Positions 52,617-62,406 of a stretch of DNA of 64,000 nucleotides are shown here, in pieces. The position numbers and the translations under genes are program-made. The stretch lies in assembly GCF_019774615.1 (NCBI RefSeq), contig NZ_CP081496.1, forward strand, positions 310,001 to 374,000. Direction: 5' to 3'. The first letter of the stretch is position 1, and each line of letters starts with the position of its first letter. The notes under the pieces are model-generated. The model was not told the origin of the DNA. It saw nothing but the letters and a program-made list of their open reading frames with translations, and did no database searches. Origin of the DNA: Streptomyces sp. BHT-5-2. Lineage in GTDB: Bacteria > Actinomycetota > Actinomycetes > Streptomycetales > Streptomycetaceae.

Positions 52617-55399
52617 CGTCCGTCTCCGATCAGGGTGAGGAAGGCGTCCTCCAGGCGGCGGTGCGGGCCGACGCGGTGCACCGGGACCTCCAGCCGGACG
52701 AGTTCGGCCAGCAGGCGCGGGGTGCCGTCCGGTGCGGCGAGCCGGACGAGCAGGCCCTCCTCGGCGCGGACCGCCGAGACCACGCCGGGCAGCACCGCGA
52801 CCTTCTCCAGCACCGCGTCGGCGAGCGGCGCGGCGGCGCCGACGTCGACCAGCACGGTGTCGCCGGAGCCCACGATGTCGGCCACCGGGCCCGCCTGGAC
52901 CAGCCGGCCGCGGTCCATCACGACCAGATGCGTGCAGCTCTGCTCGACCTCGGCCAGCAGATGGCTGGAGACGATCACGGTGCGGCCGGCCGCGGCGTAG
53001 CGGATCATCACCTCGCGCATCTCGCGGATCTGCGGCGGGTCCAGGCCGTTGGTCGGCTCGTCGAGGATCAGCAGGTCGGGCAGGCCGAGCATGGCCTGGG
53101 CCAGCGCGAGGCGCTGCCGCATGCCCTGCGAGTAGGTGCGCACCGCGCGGTCCAGGGCGTCGCCGAGGCCGGCGATCTCCAGTGCCTCCTCGGTGTGCGC
53201 GTCGGCGGCCGGCCGGCCGGTCGCCTGCCAGTACAGGTCGAGGTTGGCCCGCCCGGACAGGTGCGGCAGGAAGCCGGCACCCTCCACGAACGCGCCGACC
53301 CGCGACAGCACCGGCGCGCCCGGCCGGACCGCCCGGCCGAACACCCGGACCTCCCCGCCGTCCGGGCGGATCAGGCCCATCAGCATCCGCAGGGTGGTGG
53401 TCTTGCCGGCGCCGTTGGGCCCCAGCAGGCCCAGCACCTGCCCGCGTTCGACCCGGAAGGTCAGGTCGCGGACGGCGTACCTGTCGGTGGACTTCGCGTA
53501 GCGCTTGGTCAGGCCGGTGATCTGCAGCGGGACGTCGGCCAGGGCCGGGTCGGGGGCCGGCGCCGCGGTCCGGCGGCGGCCGGTGAGCAGCAGCAGCGCG
53601 GCCACCGCCGCGGCGGCCGCGGGCAGCATCCAGGTCCAGGCGGGCAGCGGGGCGGCGGCGCCGCGCGCCTCGGGCACGGTGGGCACGTCGAGGGTGCCGC
53701 CGGCCAGTGCGACGGTGTAGGCGGCGGGCTCGACAGGGCCGGCGTAGCCCAGGTCGGTGGCGGCGAGGACCAGGCGCAGGCGGTGGCCGGTGGCGAAGTC
53801 GTGGTCGAGGGCGGGCAGTTGGAGCCGTACCGTCCGGCCGTCCCGGGCGCCTTCGACGCGGTAGGGCGTGACCAGTTGGGACGGCAGCAGCTGGCGGCCC
53901 CCGTCCGGGGCGACGTCGTAGAGCTTGGCGAAGACCACCGCGTCCGGGGAGGTGGAGCGGATCCGGACGGTGGCGGTGGGGCTGCCGGTGAGGTGGACGG
54001 AGGTGCGCAGCGGCGCCGAGTCGAAGTGCGCGTACTGGCCCGGGAAGTCCAGGGAGAGGCCGCCGGCGCCGAGCGCGGAGAGGTTGCCGAGGGCGCCGGC
54101 GCCGGGGACGGCGGAGATCGCGGGCGGGGCCGCGCCGGCGGGGTTGGCGAAGCGCTGCTCGCGGCCGGTCAGCGGGATGCGGCGCGGGTCGTGGTCCAGC
54201 CCCGGGTAGCGGTCGGCGCTCGCGCCGCTCAGCCGCACGGTGCCGTCGGTCGTGTTCACTCCCCCACTGCGGCTGATCCGGAACGCCGGCCCGGTGGCGG
54301 TGCGGGCGTCGCCCTTGAGGTAGCGGTCGAACCACGCGGTGGTGCGGGCGGCGGCCCGGGCGGTCTCGCGGTCGCCGCCGTCGTGCCCGCCGGCGAGCCA
54401 GTCGACGGCGACGGGGGCGCCGTTGTGGCGCAGCGCCCGCGCCATGGCGTCGGCCTGGCCGAGCGGGAACAGCGAGTCGGTCTGGCCCTGCATCAGCAGC
54501 GCGGGCACCTTGATGCGGTCGGCGACGGCGGAGGGGCTGCGGGCCTCCAACAGCCGGCGGGCCGCGGCGTCCGGCTTCCCGCTGACGGCGACGCGCTGGT
54601 ACATCGCGCACAGGGCGGGCTGGAAGCGGCCGCAGCCGTCGGTCGGGGCGGATGCGGCGGACGGGTGGGACGAGTCGGAGGCGTCGGACGCGACGGAGCT
54701 GTCGGACGACTCGGCGGAGGCGGCCGGGGCGGGTGCGGCGGAGGGGGCGGCCGGGGCACCCGGGAGGGAACCCGCCGCACCCGAAGTGAAGAAGATCCCG
54801 GCCCACAGCTTCTTGAACACCCCGTTGGGGAACAGGGCGTCGGCGAGGTTCCAGTAGGTGAACTGCGGGGCGATCGCGTCGACCCGGGGGTCGTGCCCGG
54901 CGGCCAGCAGCGCGATCGCGCCGCCGTACGAGGCACCGGCGACGCCCACCCGCGGGTCGCCGGGCCGGTCGAGCAGCACCTCGGGCCGTCGGGCGAGCCA
55001 GTCGATCAGCCGGCTGACGTCGGCGACCTCGGCGTCCGGGTCGTTCAGCCCGATCTTTCCGGTCGACCTGCCGAAGCCGCGCGCGGACCACGTCAGCACC
55101 GCATAGCCGTCCCGGGCCAGTTGCTCGGCCTCCGCGCGGACGTCGGCCTTGCTGCCGCCGAAGCCGTGGCCGAGGAGGACCGCGGGGCGGCGGCCGGTGT
55201 CACCGGCGGTGAAGAACGAGGTGTCGATCCGCACGGTGCGCGGTCCGTCCGGAGTCTGCGGCATCGTCAGGAACCGGTCCTCGCGGTGCACCGCCGGCGG
55301 AGTGTCCGAGGCGGCGGCCACCCAGGTGCCGCCCCCTATGAGCAGGGCCAGTGCGCCCACGGCGGCGAACAGCCGGCGCCCGCGCAGTCGGAGATCCAT
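52613..55399 (-). CDS. Fusion of secreted alpha/beta hydrolase and ABC-transporter ATPase
   Basis: 928 residues from ATG 55399. N-terminal signal-anchor (LFAAVGALALLIGGGTWVAA), then a CocE/X-Pro-dipeptidyl-peptidase-like hydrolase with nucleophile VGVAGASYGGAIALLAA (about 156) and His in WLAGGHDGGDRE, plus a beta-sandwich. A Ser/Ala-rich insert interrupts the hydrolase. A membrane helix at about 586-605 leads into an ABC ATPase: Walker A LLGPNGAGKTTT (about 660), signature YSQGMRQRLALAQAM (about 755), Walker B LLILDEPTNGLD (about 780). The hydrolase would lie outside and the ATPase inside the cell. Confidence 0.88.
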   Translation of the reverse strand: MDLRLRGRRLFAAVGALALLIGGGTWVAAASDTPPAVHREDRFLTMPQTPDGPRTVRIDTSFFTAGDTGRRPAVLLGHGFGGSKADVRAEAEQLARDGYAVLTWSARGFGRSTGKIGLNDPDAEVADVSRLIDWLARRPEVLLDRPGDPRVGVAGASYGGAIALLAAGHDPRVDAIAPQFTYWNLADALFPNGVFKKLWAGIFFTSGAAGSLPGAPAAPSAAPAPAASAESSDSSVASDASDSSHPSAASAPTDGCGRFQPALCAMYQRVAVSGKPDAAARRLLEARSPSAVADRIKVPALLMQGQTDSLFPLGQADAMARALRHNGAPVAVDWLAGGHDGGDRETARAAARTTAWFDRYLKGDARTATGPAFRISRSGGVNTTDGTVRLSGASADRYPGLDHDPRRIPLTGREQRFANPAGAAPPAISAVPGAGALGNLSALGAGGLSLDFPGQYAHFDSAPLRTSVHLTGSPTATVRIRSTSPDAVVFAKLYDVAPDGGRQLLPSQLVTPYRVEGARDGRTVRLQLPALDHDFATGHRLRLVLAATDLGYAGPVEPAAYTVALAGGTLDVPTVPEARGAAAPLPAWTWMLPAAAAAVAALLLLTGRRRTAAPAPDPALADVPLQITGLTKRYAKSTDRYAVRDLTFRVERGQVLGLLGPNGAGKTTTLRMLMGLIRPDGGEVRVFGRAVRPGAPVLSRVGAFVEGAGFLPHLSGRANLDLYWQATGRPAADAHTEEALEIAGLGDALDRAVRTYSQGMRQRLALAQAMLGLPDLLILDEPTNGLDPPQIREMREVMIRYAAAGRTVIVSSHLLAEVEQSCTHLVVMDRGRLVQAGPVADIVGSGDTVLVDVGAAAPLADAVLEKVAVLPGVVSAVRAEEGLLVRLAAPDGTPRLLAELVRLEVPVHRVGPHRRLEDAFLTLIGDGR

Positions 55400-55531
55400 G
55401 GGGTGAATCCTAGGTACCGGCCCCGGCCGGCGACCCGTCCCCCGGGCGGAACCGCGTGCCCTCCGGGGGCAGTAGAGCACCGTGGGCCCGTACCGCGTCC
55501 GTGGTACGGGCCCGAAGGCGCTCTGCCGGGA

Positions 55532-56668
55532 TCAGTACTGCGGCGGGCCGAAGCCGCCCGGGGCCTGCGGCGGCTGCGGGGCCTGCGGCGGGCCGGGCGG
55601 CACGGGCGGGCCGCCGACCGGGGGCATGGGCGGCGGGCCGGGCTGCTGCCAGCCGGCCGGCGGGTAACCGGGGCCCGGCGGCACGAAACCGGGGCCGGCG
55701 AAGGCGACGGCCGGCGGCTGCGGCGGCTGCCAGGCGGGCGCCACCGGCTCGCCGCGGACCATCAGTGCCGCCAGCGTCAGCGAACCGAACAGGTCGAGCG
55801 CCAGCTGGACGTAGACGAGCACGCTCAGGCCGGGCGTCTCCTTGCTCATCTCCAGCAGCGAACCCGAGGCGAGGAACGAGACGACCGTCAGCACGGCGTC
55901 GGGCAGCAGGGCGACGGCCAGGCCGAGGGCGAGGCCGCGGGCCGCGCAGCCGCGCATCAGGGAGTTCAGGCCGGCGATCGCGGTCAGCGCGAGGAAGACC
56001 ACCGCGTACCAGCCCGGGGCGAGCGCCAGCAGCGAGGACAGCACGCCCTTGCCGAGGTAGAGCGCGGTGAAGAGGCCGGAACCGCCCTGCGTCAGGATGT
56101 AGAGCTGGTAGGCGACATAGCCCAGCGCCATCGCGCCGAGCACCAGTCCGCCGACGACTCCGGCGGCCCGGGCGGGGCGGGCCGGCGGCAGGCCGGGGGT
56201 CGGGCGCGGCCAGGAGCGCATCCCGGCCAGCAGCACCACGCCGGCGACCAGCGTCAGCAGGAACAGCGGCAGCCCGCTGAGGAAGACCCCGTCGAAGGTG
56301 GCGGTGCCGGTCTCGGCGTTGCGGAACCAGCGCTCGTCGCTGGTGTGGTTGCCGACGCTGATCAGGGCCTGGAGGGCGGTGGCGAAGGTGACGGTGGTGG
56401 CCACCGCCAGCAGCCCGCCGGCCGAGCGGCGGCCGGCGAACGCGGCGCCGGCGGCGGTGAGTTGGACGAGGGCGAAGCCCAGCTGGACGGGGTTGGTGAC
56501 CTCGTTGACGCCCGGTGGGCGGCGGCCGATCCAGCTGTCCCACACGCCGACGACGCCGAACGCGCCGAGGTCGACGGCCAGCCAGTACGCCGTCCACAAG
56601 AAGAACAGCAGACACAGGACACCCCCGGTGATCCGGGCGCCCTTGGCCAGCGCCATGCCGTGTGCCAT
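55532..56668 (-). CDS. Multi-pass membrane protein with Pro-rich tail
   Basis: 378 residues. About eight hydrophobic segments (ITGGVLCLLFFLWTAYWLAV, FLSGLPLFLLTLVAGVVLLA, AVVFLALTAIAGLNSLMRG) are followed by a cytoplasmic or surface tail rich in Pro/Gly (PPGPGYPPAGWQQPGPPPMP). No named family recognised. Same strand as the ABC fusion gene but 133 bases upstream of its start. Confidence 0.75.
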   Translation of the reverse strand: MAHGMALAKGARITGGVLCLLFFLWTAYWLAVDLGAFGVVGVWDSWIGRRPPGVNEVTNPVQLGFALVQLTAAGAAFAGRRSAGGLLAVATTVTFATALQALISVGNHTSDERWFRNAETGTATFDGVFLSGLPLFLLTLVAGVVLLAGMRSWPRPTPGLPPARPARAAGVVGGLVLGAMALGYVAYQLYILTQGGSGLFTALYLGKGVLSSLLALAPGWYAVVFLALTAIAGLNSLMRGCAARGLALGLAVALLPDAVLTVVSFLASGSLLEMSKETPGLSVLVYVQLALDLFGSLTLAALMVRGEPVAPAWQPPQPPAVAFAGPGFVPPGPGYPPAGWQQPGPPPMPPVGGPPVPPGPPQAPQPPQAPGGFGPPQY

Positions 56669-56791
56669 CTCATCCCCCGTGTTCTCGCTGTCGCAACGCC
56701 CGCATCACGTGGCGCGACCAGCACCGTAGCAACGCACGCCCGCGAGGTCTCCCCCTGGGCCACGGCTCGGTGCCCCGCCGGCGGGCGGACA

Positions 56792-56828
56792 CGGGCTCCC
56801 TGCCGACGGGGGTCCGGCAGGGAGCCCG
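56792..56828 (-). terminator. Perfect 14-bp hairpin after mmsA
   Basis: CGGGCTCCCTGCCG (56792-56805) and CGGCAGGGAGCCCG (56815-56828) with a nine-base loop, about 50 bases past the mmsA stop. Likely the end of the iol transcript. Confidence 0.7.
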
Positions 56829-56880
56829 GGCGGGAGCGCCCGTGAGGGGGCGCCCCGCCGGCCGGAGTCCCGGGCGTGGC

Positions 56881-58374
56881 TCAGTGGTTGCTCGGGAAGC
56901 CCAGGTTGATGCCGCCGTCGGCCGGGTCGGGCCAGCGGGTGGTGACGACCTTGCCGCGGGTGTAGAAGTGCACGCCGTCGTTGCCGTAGATGTGGTGGTC
57001 GCCGAAGAGCGAGTCCTTCCAGCCGCCGAAGGAGTGGTAGCCCACCGGGACCGGGATCGGGACGTTGACCCCGACCATGCCGGCCTCGACCTCCAGCTGG
57101 AAGCGGCGGGCCGCGCCGCCGTCCCGGGTGAAGATCGCGGTGCCGTTGCCCCACGGCGAGGAGTTCATCAGCTCGATGGCCTGCTCGTAGGTCTCGACGC
57201 GGACGACCGAGAGCACCGGGCCGAAGATCTCGTCGCGGTAGGCGTCCATCTCCGGCGTGACGTTGTCCAGCAGCGAGACGCCGAGCCAGTGGCCGGCCTC
57301 GTAGCCCTCGACGGTGTAGCCGGTGCCGTCGATGACGACGTCGGCGCCCTGGGCGGCGGCACCGGTGACGTAGGAGGCGACCTTGTCGCGGTGGGCCTTG
57401 GTGATCAGCGGGCCCATCTCGGAGGCCGGGTCCTCGCCGGGGCCGATGCGCAGCCGGTCGGCGCGCTCCTTGATCTTGCCGATCAGCGGGTCGGCGGTCT
57501 CGCCGACGGCGACGACCACGGAGATCGCCATGCAGCGCTCGCCGGCCGAGCCGTACGCGGCGTTGATCGCGGAGTCGGCGGCCAGGTCGAGGTCGGCGTC
57601 CGGGAGGACCAGCATGTGGTTCTTGGCGCCGCCCAGTGCCTGCACGCGCTTGCCGTTGGCGGTGCCGGTGGTGTGGATGTAGCGGGCGATGGGGGTGGAG
57701 CCGACGAAGGAGACGGCGGCGACGTCCGGGTGCGCGAGGAGGGCGTCGACGGCCACCTTGTCGCCGTTGACGACGTTCAGCACGCCGTCGGGCAGGCCCG
57801 CCTCGGCGGCCAGCTCGGCCAGCTTGAACGCGGCGCTCGGCACCTTCTCGCTCGGCTTGAGGACGAAGGTGTTGCCGCAGGCGAGGGCGATCGGGAACAT
57901 CCACATCGGCACCATCGCGGGGAAGTTGAACGGCGTGATGCCGGCGACCACGCCCAGCGACTGGCGGATCGAGGCCACGTCCACCCGCGTCGACACCTGG
58001 GTGGACAGCTCGCCCTTGAGCTTCTCCGGGATGCCGCAGGCCAGCTCGACGATCTCCAGGCCGCGGGCGACCTCGCCGAGCGCGTCGGAGTGCACCTTGC
58101 CGTGCTCGGCGGTGATCAGCCGGGCCAGCTCCTCACGGTGCGCGTCGACCAGCTCGCGGTACTTGAACAGCACCGAGGTGCGCTTGGCCAGCGAGCTGGT
58201 GCCCCAGCTGCGGTACGCCTCCTTGGCCGTGCGGACCGCGGCGTCCACCTCCTCCACGGACGCGAAGGCGACCTGCTTCTCCTGGGCGCCGGTGGCCGGG
58301 TTGTAGACCGGGCCGAAGTTGCCGGAGACGCCCTCGACGGGCTTCCCGCCGATCCAGTGGTTGATGGTCTTCAT
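56881..58374 (-). CDS. mmsA: Methylmalonate-semialdehyde dehydrogenase (CoA-acylating)
   Basis: 497 residues from ATG 58374. ALDH-family motifs: VAGITPFNFPAMVPMWMFPI, FVGSTPIARYIHTTGTANGK, QALGGAKNHMLVLPDADLDL and catalytic Cys in AYGSAGERCMAIS. The GGAKNH form is specific to MmsA/IolA, which converts malonate semialdehyde or methylmalonate semialdehyde to acetyl- or propionyl-CoA. It is the last step of myo-inositol catabolism and lies downstream of iolD here. Confidence 0.95.
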   Translation of the reverse strand: MKTINHWIGGKPVEGVSGNFGPVYNPATGAQEKQVAFASVEEVDAAVRTAKEAYRSWGTSSLAKRTSVLFKYRELVDAHREELARLITAEHGKVHSDALGEVARGLEIVELACGIPEKLKGELSTQVSTRVDVASIRQSLGVVAGITPFNFPAMVPMWMFPIALACGNTFVLKPSEKVPSAAFKLAELAAEAGLPDGVLNVVNGDKVAVDALLAHPDVAAVSFVGSTPIARYIHTTGTANGKRVQALGGAKNHMLVLPDADLDLAADSAINAAYGSAGERCMAISVVVAVGETADPLIGKIKERADRLRIGPGEDPASEMGPLITKAHRDKVASYVTGAAAQGADVVIDGTGYTVEGYEAGHWLGVSLLDNVTPEMDAYRDEIFGPVLSVVRVETYEQAIELMNSSPWGNGTAIFTRDGGAARRFQLEVEAGMVGVNVPIPVPVGYHSFGGWKDSLFGDHHIYGNDGVHFYTRGKVVTTRWPDPADGGINLGFPSNH

Positions 58375-58406
58375 GCCAGGGGCCTTTCGTGTGGTGCGAG
58401 CGGAGG

Positions 58407-60362
58407 TCAGAGGTGGCGGCGGCGGGCGGCGGCGTGCTCGTCGTACACCTTGCGGGCGGCGAGGGCCGCCGGACGCGTCGCGGTCTCGGCAACAGGTACA
58501 TCCCACCAGGCCTGGGCGGGTGGCGCGCCCGGCACAGTGTCAGTCGTTCTGGTCTCCACGTAGACACATGTGGGCGTTTTCGCGCCGCGCGCCTCGGCGA
58601 GCGCGGTGCGCAGTTCGGCGACGGTCGTGGCGCGCAGCACCCGCATGCCCAGCGAGGCGGCGTTGGCGGCCAGATCGACGGGCAGCGGAGCGCCGGTGTA
58701 CGTACCGTCGGCGGCGCGGAAGCGGTAGTCGGTACCGAAGCGCTCACCTCCGGTCTCCTGGGAGAGGCCGCCGATGGAGGCGTAGCCGTGGTTCTGGACG
58801 AGGACGAGGGTGATGTTGACGCCCTCCTGGACCGCGGTGACGATTTCGGTGGGGTTCATCAGATACGTACCGTCGCCGACGAGCGCCCACACGGGCCGGT
58901 CCGGAGCGGCCATCCGGACCCCGATCGCGGCCGGGATCTCATAGCCCATGCAGGAGTAGCCGTATTCGAGGTGGTACTGCCTGCGGGACCGGGCGCGCCA
59001 GAGTTTGTGCAGATCACCGGGGAGGGAACCGGCGGCGTTGAGGATGATGTCGGAGTCGTCGACGAGGGCGTCCAGGGCCCCGAGGAGCTGGGTCTGGGAC
59101 GGCTGCGCGGCGGGGTCGTCGGCCGCGAAGGCGGCGTCCACCCGCCGCTCCCACTCCTCCTTGGCGGCGGCGTACCCGGCTTCGTAGGCCGCGTCGACGC
59201 GGTGGCCGGCGAGCGCCTCGCGGAGCGCGTCGAGTCCGGCGCGGGCGTCCGCGACCAGGGCGAGCGCGCCGAGCTTGTGGGAGTCGAAGGCGGCGATGTT
59301 GAGGTTGACGAAGCGGACTTCGGGCTCGGCGAAGAGGGTGGCGGAGGCGGTGGTGAAGTCGGTGTAGCGGGTGCCGACGCCGAGCACCAGATCGGCCCTC
59401 CGGGCCAGTCCGTCGGCGGTGGCGGTGCCGGTGTGGCCGATGCCGCCGACGTCCGCCGGGTGGTCGTACGCCAGCGAGCCCTTGCCCGCCTGGGTGGACG
59501 CCACGGGGATGCCGGTGGCCTCGGCGAAGGCCCGCAGCGACTCCTCCGCCTCGCTGTGGTGGACGCCGCCGCCCGCGACGATCAGCGGCCGGCGGGCCGC
59601 CCGCACGGCCCGGACGGCGTCGGCCAGGGCGTCGGCGTCGGGCGCGGGACGGGGCACCCGCCACACCCGGTCGGCGAAGAACTCCACCGGCCAGTCGTAC
59701 GCCTCGGCCTGCACGTCCTGCGGCAGGGCGAGGGTGACCGCGCCGGTCTCGACCGGGTCGGCGAGCACCCGCATGGCCTGGAGGGCCGCCGGGATCAGCG
59801 CCTCGGGGCGGGTGATCCGGTCGAAGTAGCGGGAGACCGGGCGCAGCGCGTCGTTGACCGACACATCGCCCGCGGCGGGGACTTCGAGCTGCTGGAGCAC
59901 CGGGTCGGCGGGGCGGGTGGCGAAGACGTCGCCGGGCAGCAGCAGCACCGGGATGCGGTTGACGGTGGCCAGCGCGGCACCGGTGACGAGGTTGGTGGCG
60001 CCCGGCCCGATGGACGTCGTCACGGCCTGCGCGGAGAGCCGGTCGCACTGCCGGGCGTAGCCCACCGCGGCGTGCACCATGGCCTGTTCGTTGCGCCCCT
60101 GGAGGTAGGGGAGCCTCGGCGGCCCGTCGGCCGGGCCCAGGGGGGCCGCGCTGCCGGACTCCAGCAGCGCCTGCCCGAGACCGGCGACGTTGCCGTGCCC
60201 GAAGATGCCCCAGCAGGCGGTGATCAGGCGGTGCCGGCGGCCGTCCCGCTCGGTGAACTGGTGGGCGAGGAACTCCACCAGGGCCTGCGCCACGGTGAGC
60301 CGGCGGGTGCCGGGCGCCCCGCTCGTCGCGTCGGTCGTCGGTTCGTGGATGGGCGCGGTCAT
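58407..60362 (-). CDS. iolD: 3D-(3,5/4)-trihydroxycyclohexane-1,2-dione hydrolase
   Basis: 651 residues from ATG 60362 (overlaps the iolB stop, ATGA). Thiamine-diphosphate-dependent fold: catalytic Glu in LQGRNEQAMVHAAVGYA, central domain with LIVAGGGVHHSEAEE, and TPP/Mg motif ALVGDGTYLMNPTEIVTAVQ ... LVQNHGYASIGG. Opens the ring of the inositol-derived dione to 5-deoxy-glucuronate. Coupled to iolB. Confidence 0.95.
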   Translation of the reverse strand: MTAPIHEPTTDATSGAPGTRRLTVAQALVEFLAHQFTERDGRRHRLITACWGIFGHGNVAGLGQALLESGSAAPLGPADGPPRLPYLQGRNEQAMVHAAVGYARQCDRLSAQAVTTSIGPGATNLVTGAALATVNRIPVLLLPGDVFATRPADPVLQQLEVPAAGDVSVNDALRPVSRYFDRITRPEALIPAALQAMRVLADPVETGAVTLALPQDVQAEAYDWPVEFFADRVWRVPRPAPDADALADAVRAVRAARRPLIVAGGGVHHSEAEESLRAFAEATGIPVASTQAGKGSLAYDHPADVGGIGHTGTATADGLARRADLVLGVGTRYTDFTTASATLFAEPEVRFVNLNIAAFDSHKLGALALVADARAGLDALREALAGHRVDAAYEAGYAAAKEEWERRVDAAFAADDPAAQPSQTQLLGALDALVDDSDIILNAAGSLPGDLHKLWRARSRRQYHLEYGYSCMGYEIPAAIGVRMAAPDRPVWALVGDGTYLMNPTEIVTAVQEGVNITLVLVQNHGYASIGGLSQETGGERFGTDYRFRAADGTYTGAPLPVDLAANAASLGMRVLRATTVAELRTALAEARGAKTPTCVYVETRTTDTVPGAPPAQAWWDVPVAETATRPAALAARKVYDEHAAARRRHL

Positions 60363-61357
60363 CGCGGGTCTCCTGCCGGTGCTTGGTAGAGAGGGAGTCG
60401 GGGGTCGACCGGCTGCTGCGGCCAGGTCGCGCGGATCCAGCCGTGGTCGGGGTGGTCGCAGATCAGCCACTCGCGCTTCTCGCCCGGCCCCGCCATGACG
60501 TTGAGGTAGTACATGTCGTGTCCGGGCGCGGCGATGGACGGGCCGTGCCATCCGTCGGGGATCAGCACCACGTCGCCGGTGCGGACCTCGGCGAGGACGT
60601 CGGTGCCCCGCCCGTGTCCGGAGGGCGTCACCCGCTGGTAGCCCAGCCCCGCCGTGCCGTGGGCGGCGGCGATCTCGAAGTAGTAGATCTCCTCCAGCTC
60701 GGACTCCTCCCCGGGGCGGCACTCGTCGTGCTTGTGCGGCGGATAGGAGGACCAGTTGCCGCCGGGGGTGAGCACTTCCACCGCGATCAGCCGGTCGCAC
60801 TCGAACACGCCGGCCGCGCCGAAGTTGTTGACCTGCCGGGAGCAGGTGCCGGTGCCGCGCAGCTCCACGGGCACGTCACAGGCGGCGCCGTGACGGGCCG
60901 GCAGCCGGCGCTCGCAGCGCGCCCCGGTGAGCGCGAACCGGCCGCCGGCCCGGCTGTCGATCCGGACCCGCGCGTCCCGCGGCACGTACGCGAAGTCCGT
61001 CACTCCGCTGAACACGCTCTCCCGCCCGGCCAGTTCGAACGTCCCGCCGCCGTCCACGGCCGCTTCGGCGTCGTGCGTCCGGACCGTGCAGCCGCCGGAG
61101 AGCGGCAGCACGATCCACTCGCTGTCGCCGGTGGCGAAGGAGTGGTGGCCGCCCGGCGGGAGTTCGAGGATCCGCAGCGAGGAGTGGCCCCAGCCGGCCT
61201 TCTCCGGCGAGACGTCGAGGGCGTACGGCCCGTCGGCGGCCCGGCCGGCCGCGAGGTGGAAGCCACCGCCGGACGCGGGACCGGCGGGCCGGCCGGCGCC
61301 CCCGCGGGCGGTGCGGTCGTCCGCGGCGACCGCGGCATCTGCAAACTCAGCACTCAT
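60359..61357 (-). CDS. iolB: 5-deoxy-glucuronate isomerase
   Basis: 332 residues from ATG 61357 (GGAGAC upstream). Cupin-type IolB motifs: LPLSGGCTVRTHDAEAAVDG, ESVFSGVTDFAYVPRDARV, WSSYPPHKHDECRPGEESEL, ELEEIYYFEIAAAHGTAG, DGWHGPSIAAPGHDMYYLNV. Converts 5-deoxy-D-glucuronate to 2-deoxy-5-keto-D-gluconate. Stop overlaps iolD start. The extra N-terminal Gly-rich stretch is longer than usual. Confidence 0.94.
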   Translation of the reverse strand: MSAEFADAAVAADDRTARGGAGRPAGPASGGGFHLAAGRAADGPYALDVSPEKAGWGHSSLRILELPPGGHHSFATGDSEWIVLPLSGGCTVRTHDAEAAVDGGGTFELAGRESVFSGVTDFAYVPRDARVRIDSRAGGRFALTGARCERRLPARHGAACDVPVELRGTGTCSRQVNNFGAAGVFECDRLIAVEVLTPGGNWSSYPPHKHDECRPGEESELEEIYYFEIAAAHGTAGLGYQRVTPSGHGRGTDVLAEVRTGDVVLIPDGWHGPSIAAPGHDMYYLNVMAGPGEKREWLICDHPDHGWIRATWPQQPVDPRLPLYQAPAGDPR

Positions 61358-61413
61358 GACTGCAAGTCTCCTACTCACCACTGACAGTGAAGTTCTCCGG
61401 CGGCGCGGCGGCG

Positions 61414-62301
61414 CTACAGAAGCCCCACGGCCGTGTCGACCGCGGCCGCCACATCGCCGTCCGCCGGGTAGAGCAGCGAGCGGCCGACGACCAGGCCGTG
61501 CACGGTCGGCAGCCGGAGCGCCTTGCGCCACTTCTCGTAGGCGGCCTCCTGCTCCTCCACCGTGCCACCGACATCGCCGCCCAGGAGCACGGTGGGCAGT
61601 GTGGAGGTCTCGCAGACCCGGGCCATCGCGTCGGGGTCGTCGGTGACCGGGAGCTTGAGCCAGGTGTAGGCGGAGGTGCCGCCGAGGCCGGAGGCGATGG
61701 CGACGGAGCGGGTGACGGCCTCCGGACCGAGGTCGTTGCGGACCACCCCGTCCACCCGCCGGGACAGGAACGGCTCGACGAACGTGGGGAGTCCACGCTC
61801 CGCCATCGCGTCGATGGCCCGGGCGGTGGCCTCCAGGGTGGTCAGCGACCCGGGGTCGTCGTAGTCGATGCGCAGCAGGAGCTTGCCCGCGTCGAAGCGG
61901 AGCCGGGCGATGTCCTGGGGGCGGTGGCCGGTGAAGCGGTCGTCCATCTCGAAGGCGGCGCCCGCGATGCCGCCCCGGTTCATCGAGCCCATGACGACCT
62001 TGCCTTCGAGGGCGCCGAGCAGCAGCAGGTCCTCCAGGATGTCGGCGGTGGCCAGCACCCCGTCGACGCCGGGCCGGGACAGCGCCAGGACCAGCCGTTC
62101 GAGCAGGTCGAGGCGGTTGGCCATGGCCAACCGGCGGTCGCCGACGGCGAGCGCGCCCCGGGCCGGGTGGTCGGCGGCGACGATCATCAGCCGGCCGCTC
62201 TCGCCGAGCAGCGGGCGCCGGGCGCGGCGCGCGGCGGCCTCCGCGACGGCTTCGGGATGCCGGGCCCGCAGCGCCGGGAGGTCACTGATCCGAGGGGTCA
62301 A
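61414..62301 (-). CDS. Cgl0158-type (phospho)aldolase of inositol catabolism
   Basis: 295 residues. TIM-barrel aldolase pattern: RLMIVAADHPARGALAVGDR, GVLATADILEDLLLLGALEG, VVMGSMNRGGIAGAAFEMDD, GTSAYTWLKLPVTDDPDAMA, PTVLLGGDVGGTVEEQEAAY. Matches the Cgl0158 family that accompanies iol genes in actinobacteria and may perform the IolJ step (cleavage of 6-phospho-5-dehydro-2-deoxygluconate). Located between iolC and iolB. Confidence 0.85.
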   Translation of the reverse strand: MTPRISDLPALRARHPEAVAEAAARRARRPLLGESGRLMIVAADHPARGALAVGDRRLAMANRLDLLERLVLALSRPGVDGVLATADILEDLLLLGALEGKVVMGSMNRGGIAGAAFEMDDRFTGHRPQDIARLRFDAGKLLLRIDYDDPGSLTTLEATARAIDAMAERGLPTFVEPFLSRRVDGVVRNDLGPEAVTRSVAIASGLGGTSAYTWLKLPVTDDPDAMARVCETSTLPTVLLGGDVGGTVEEQEAAYEKWRKALRLPTVHGLVVGRSLLYPADGDVAAAVDTAVGLL

Positions 62302-62406
62302 GGCTCAACTCACCTTCTGGAGGACACGAGTGGGGGTGGTGGGGCGGGACGGGCGGGCGGTGGGACTGCGGGCGCTCTTCGGGCCCGCACCCCGCCACCG
62401 GTCCGC

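Noticed and set aside
51759-55091. 1110-residue minus frame
   Set aside because: Only its last 285 residues are real (the ABC permease). The upstream part is an out-of-frame shadow of the fusion gene, rich in Arg/Pro.
52592-56845. 1417-residue open frame on the plus strand
   Set aside because: Antisense to the permease, fusion and membrane-protein genes; Gly/Arg/Ala-rich composition and no domains. A product of GC-rich third positions.
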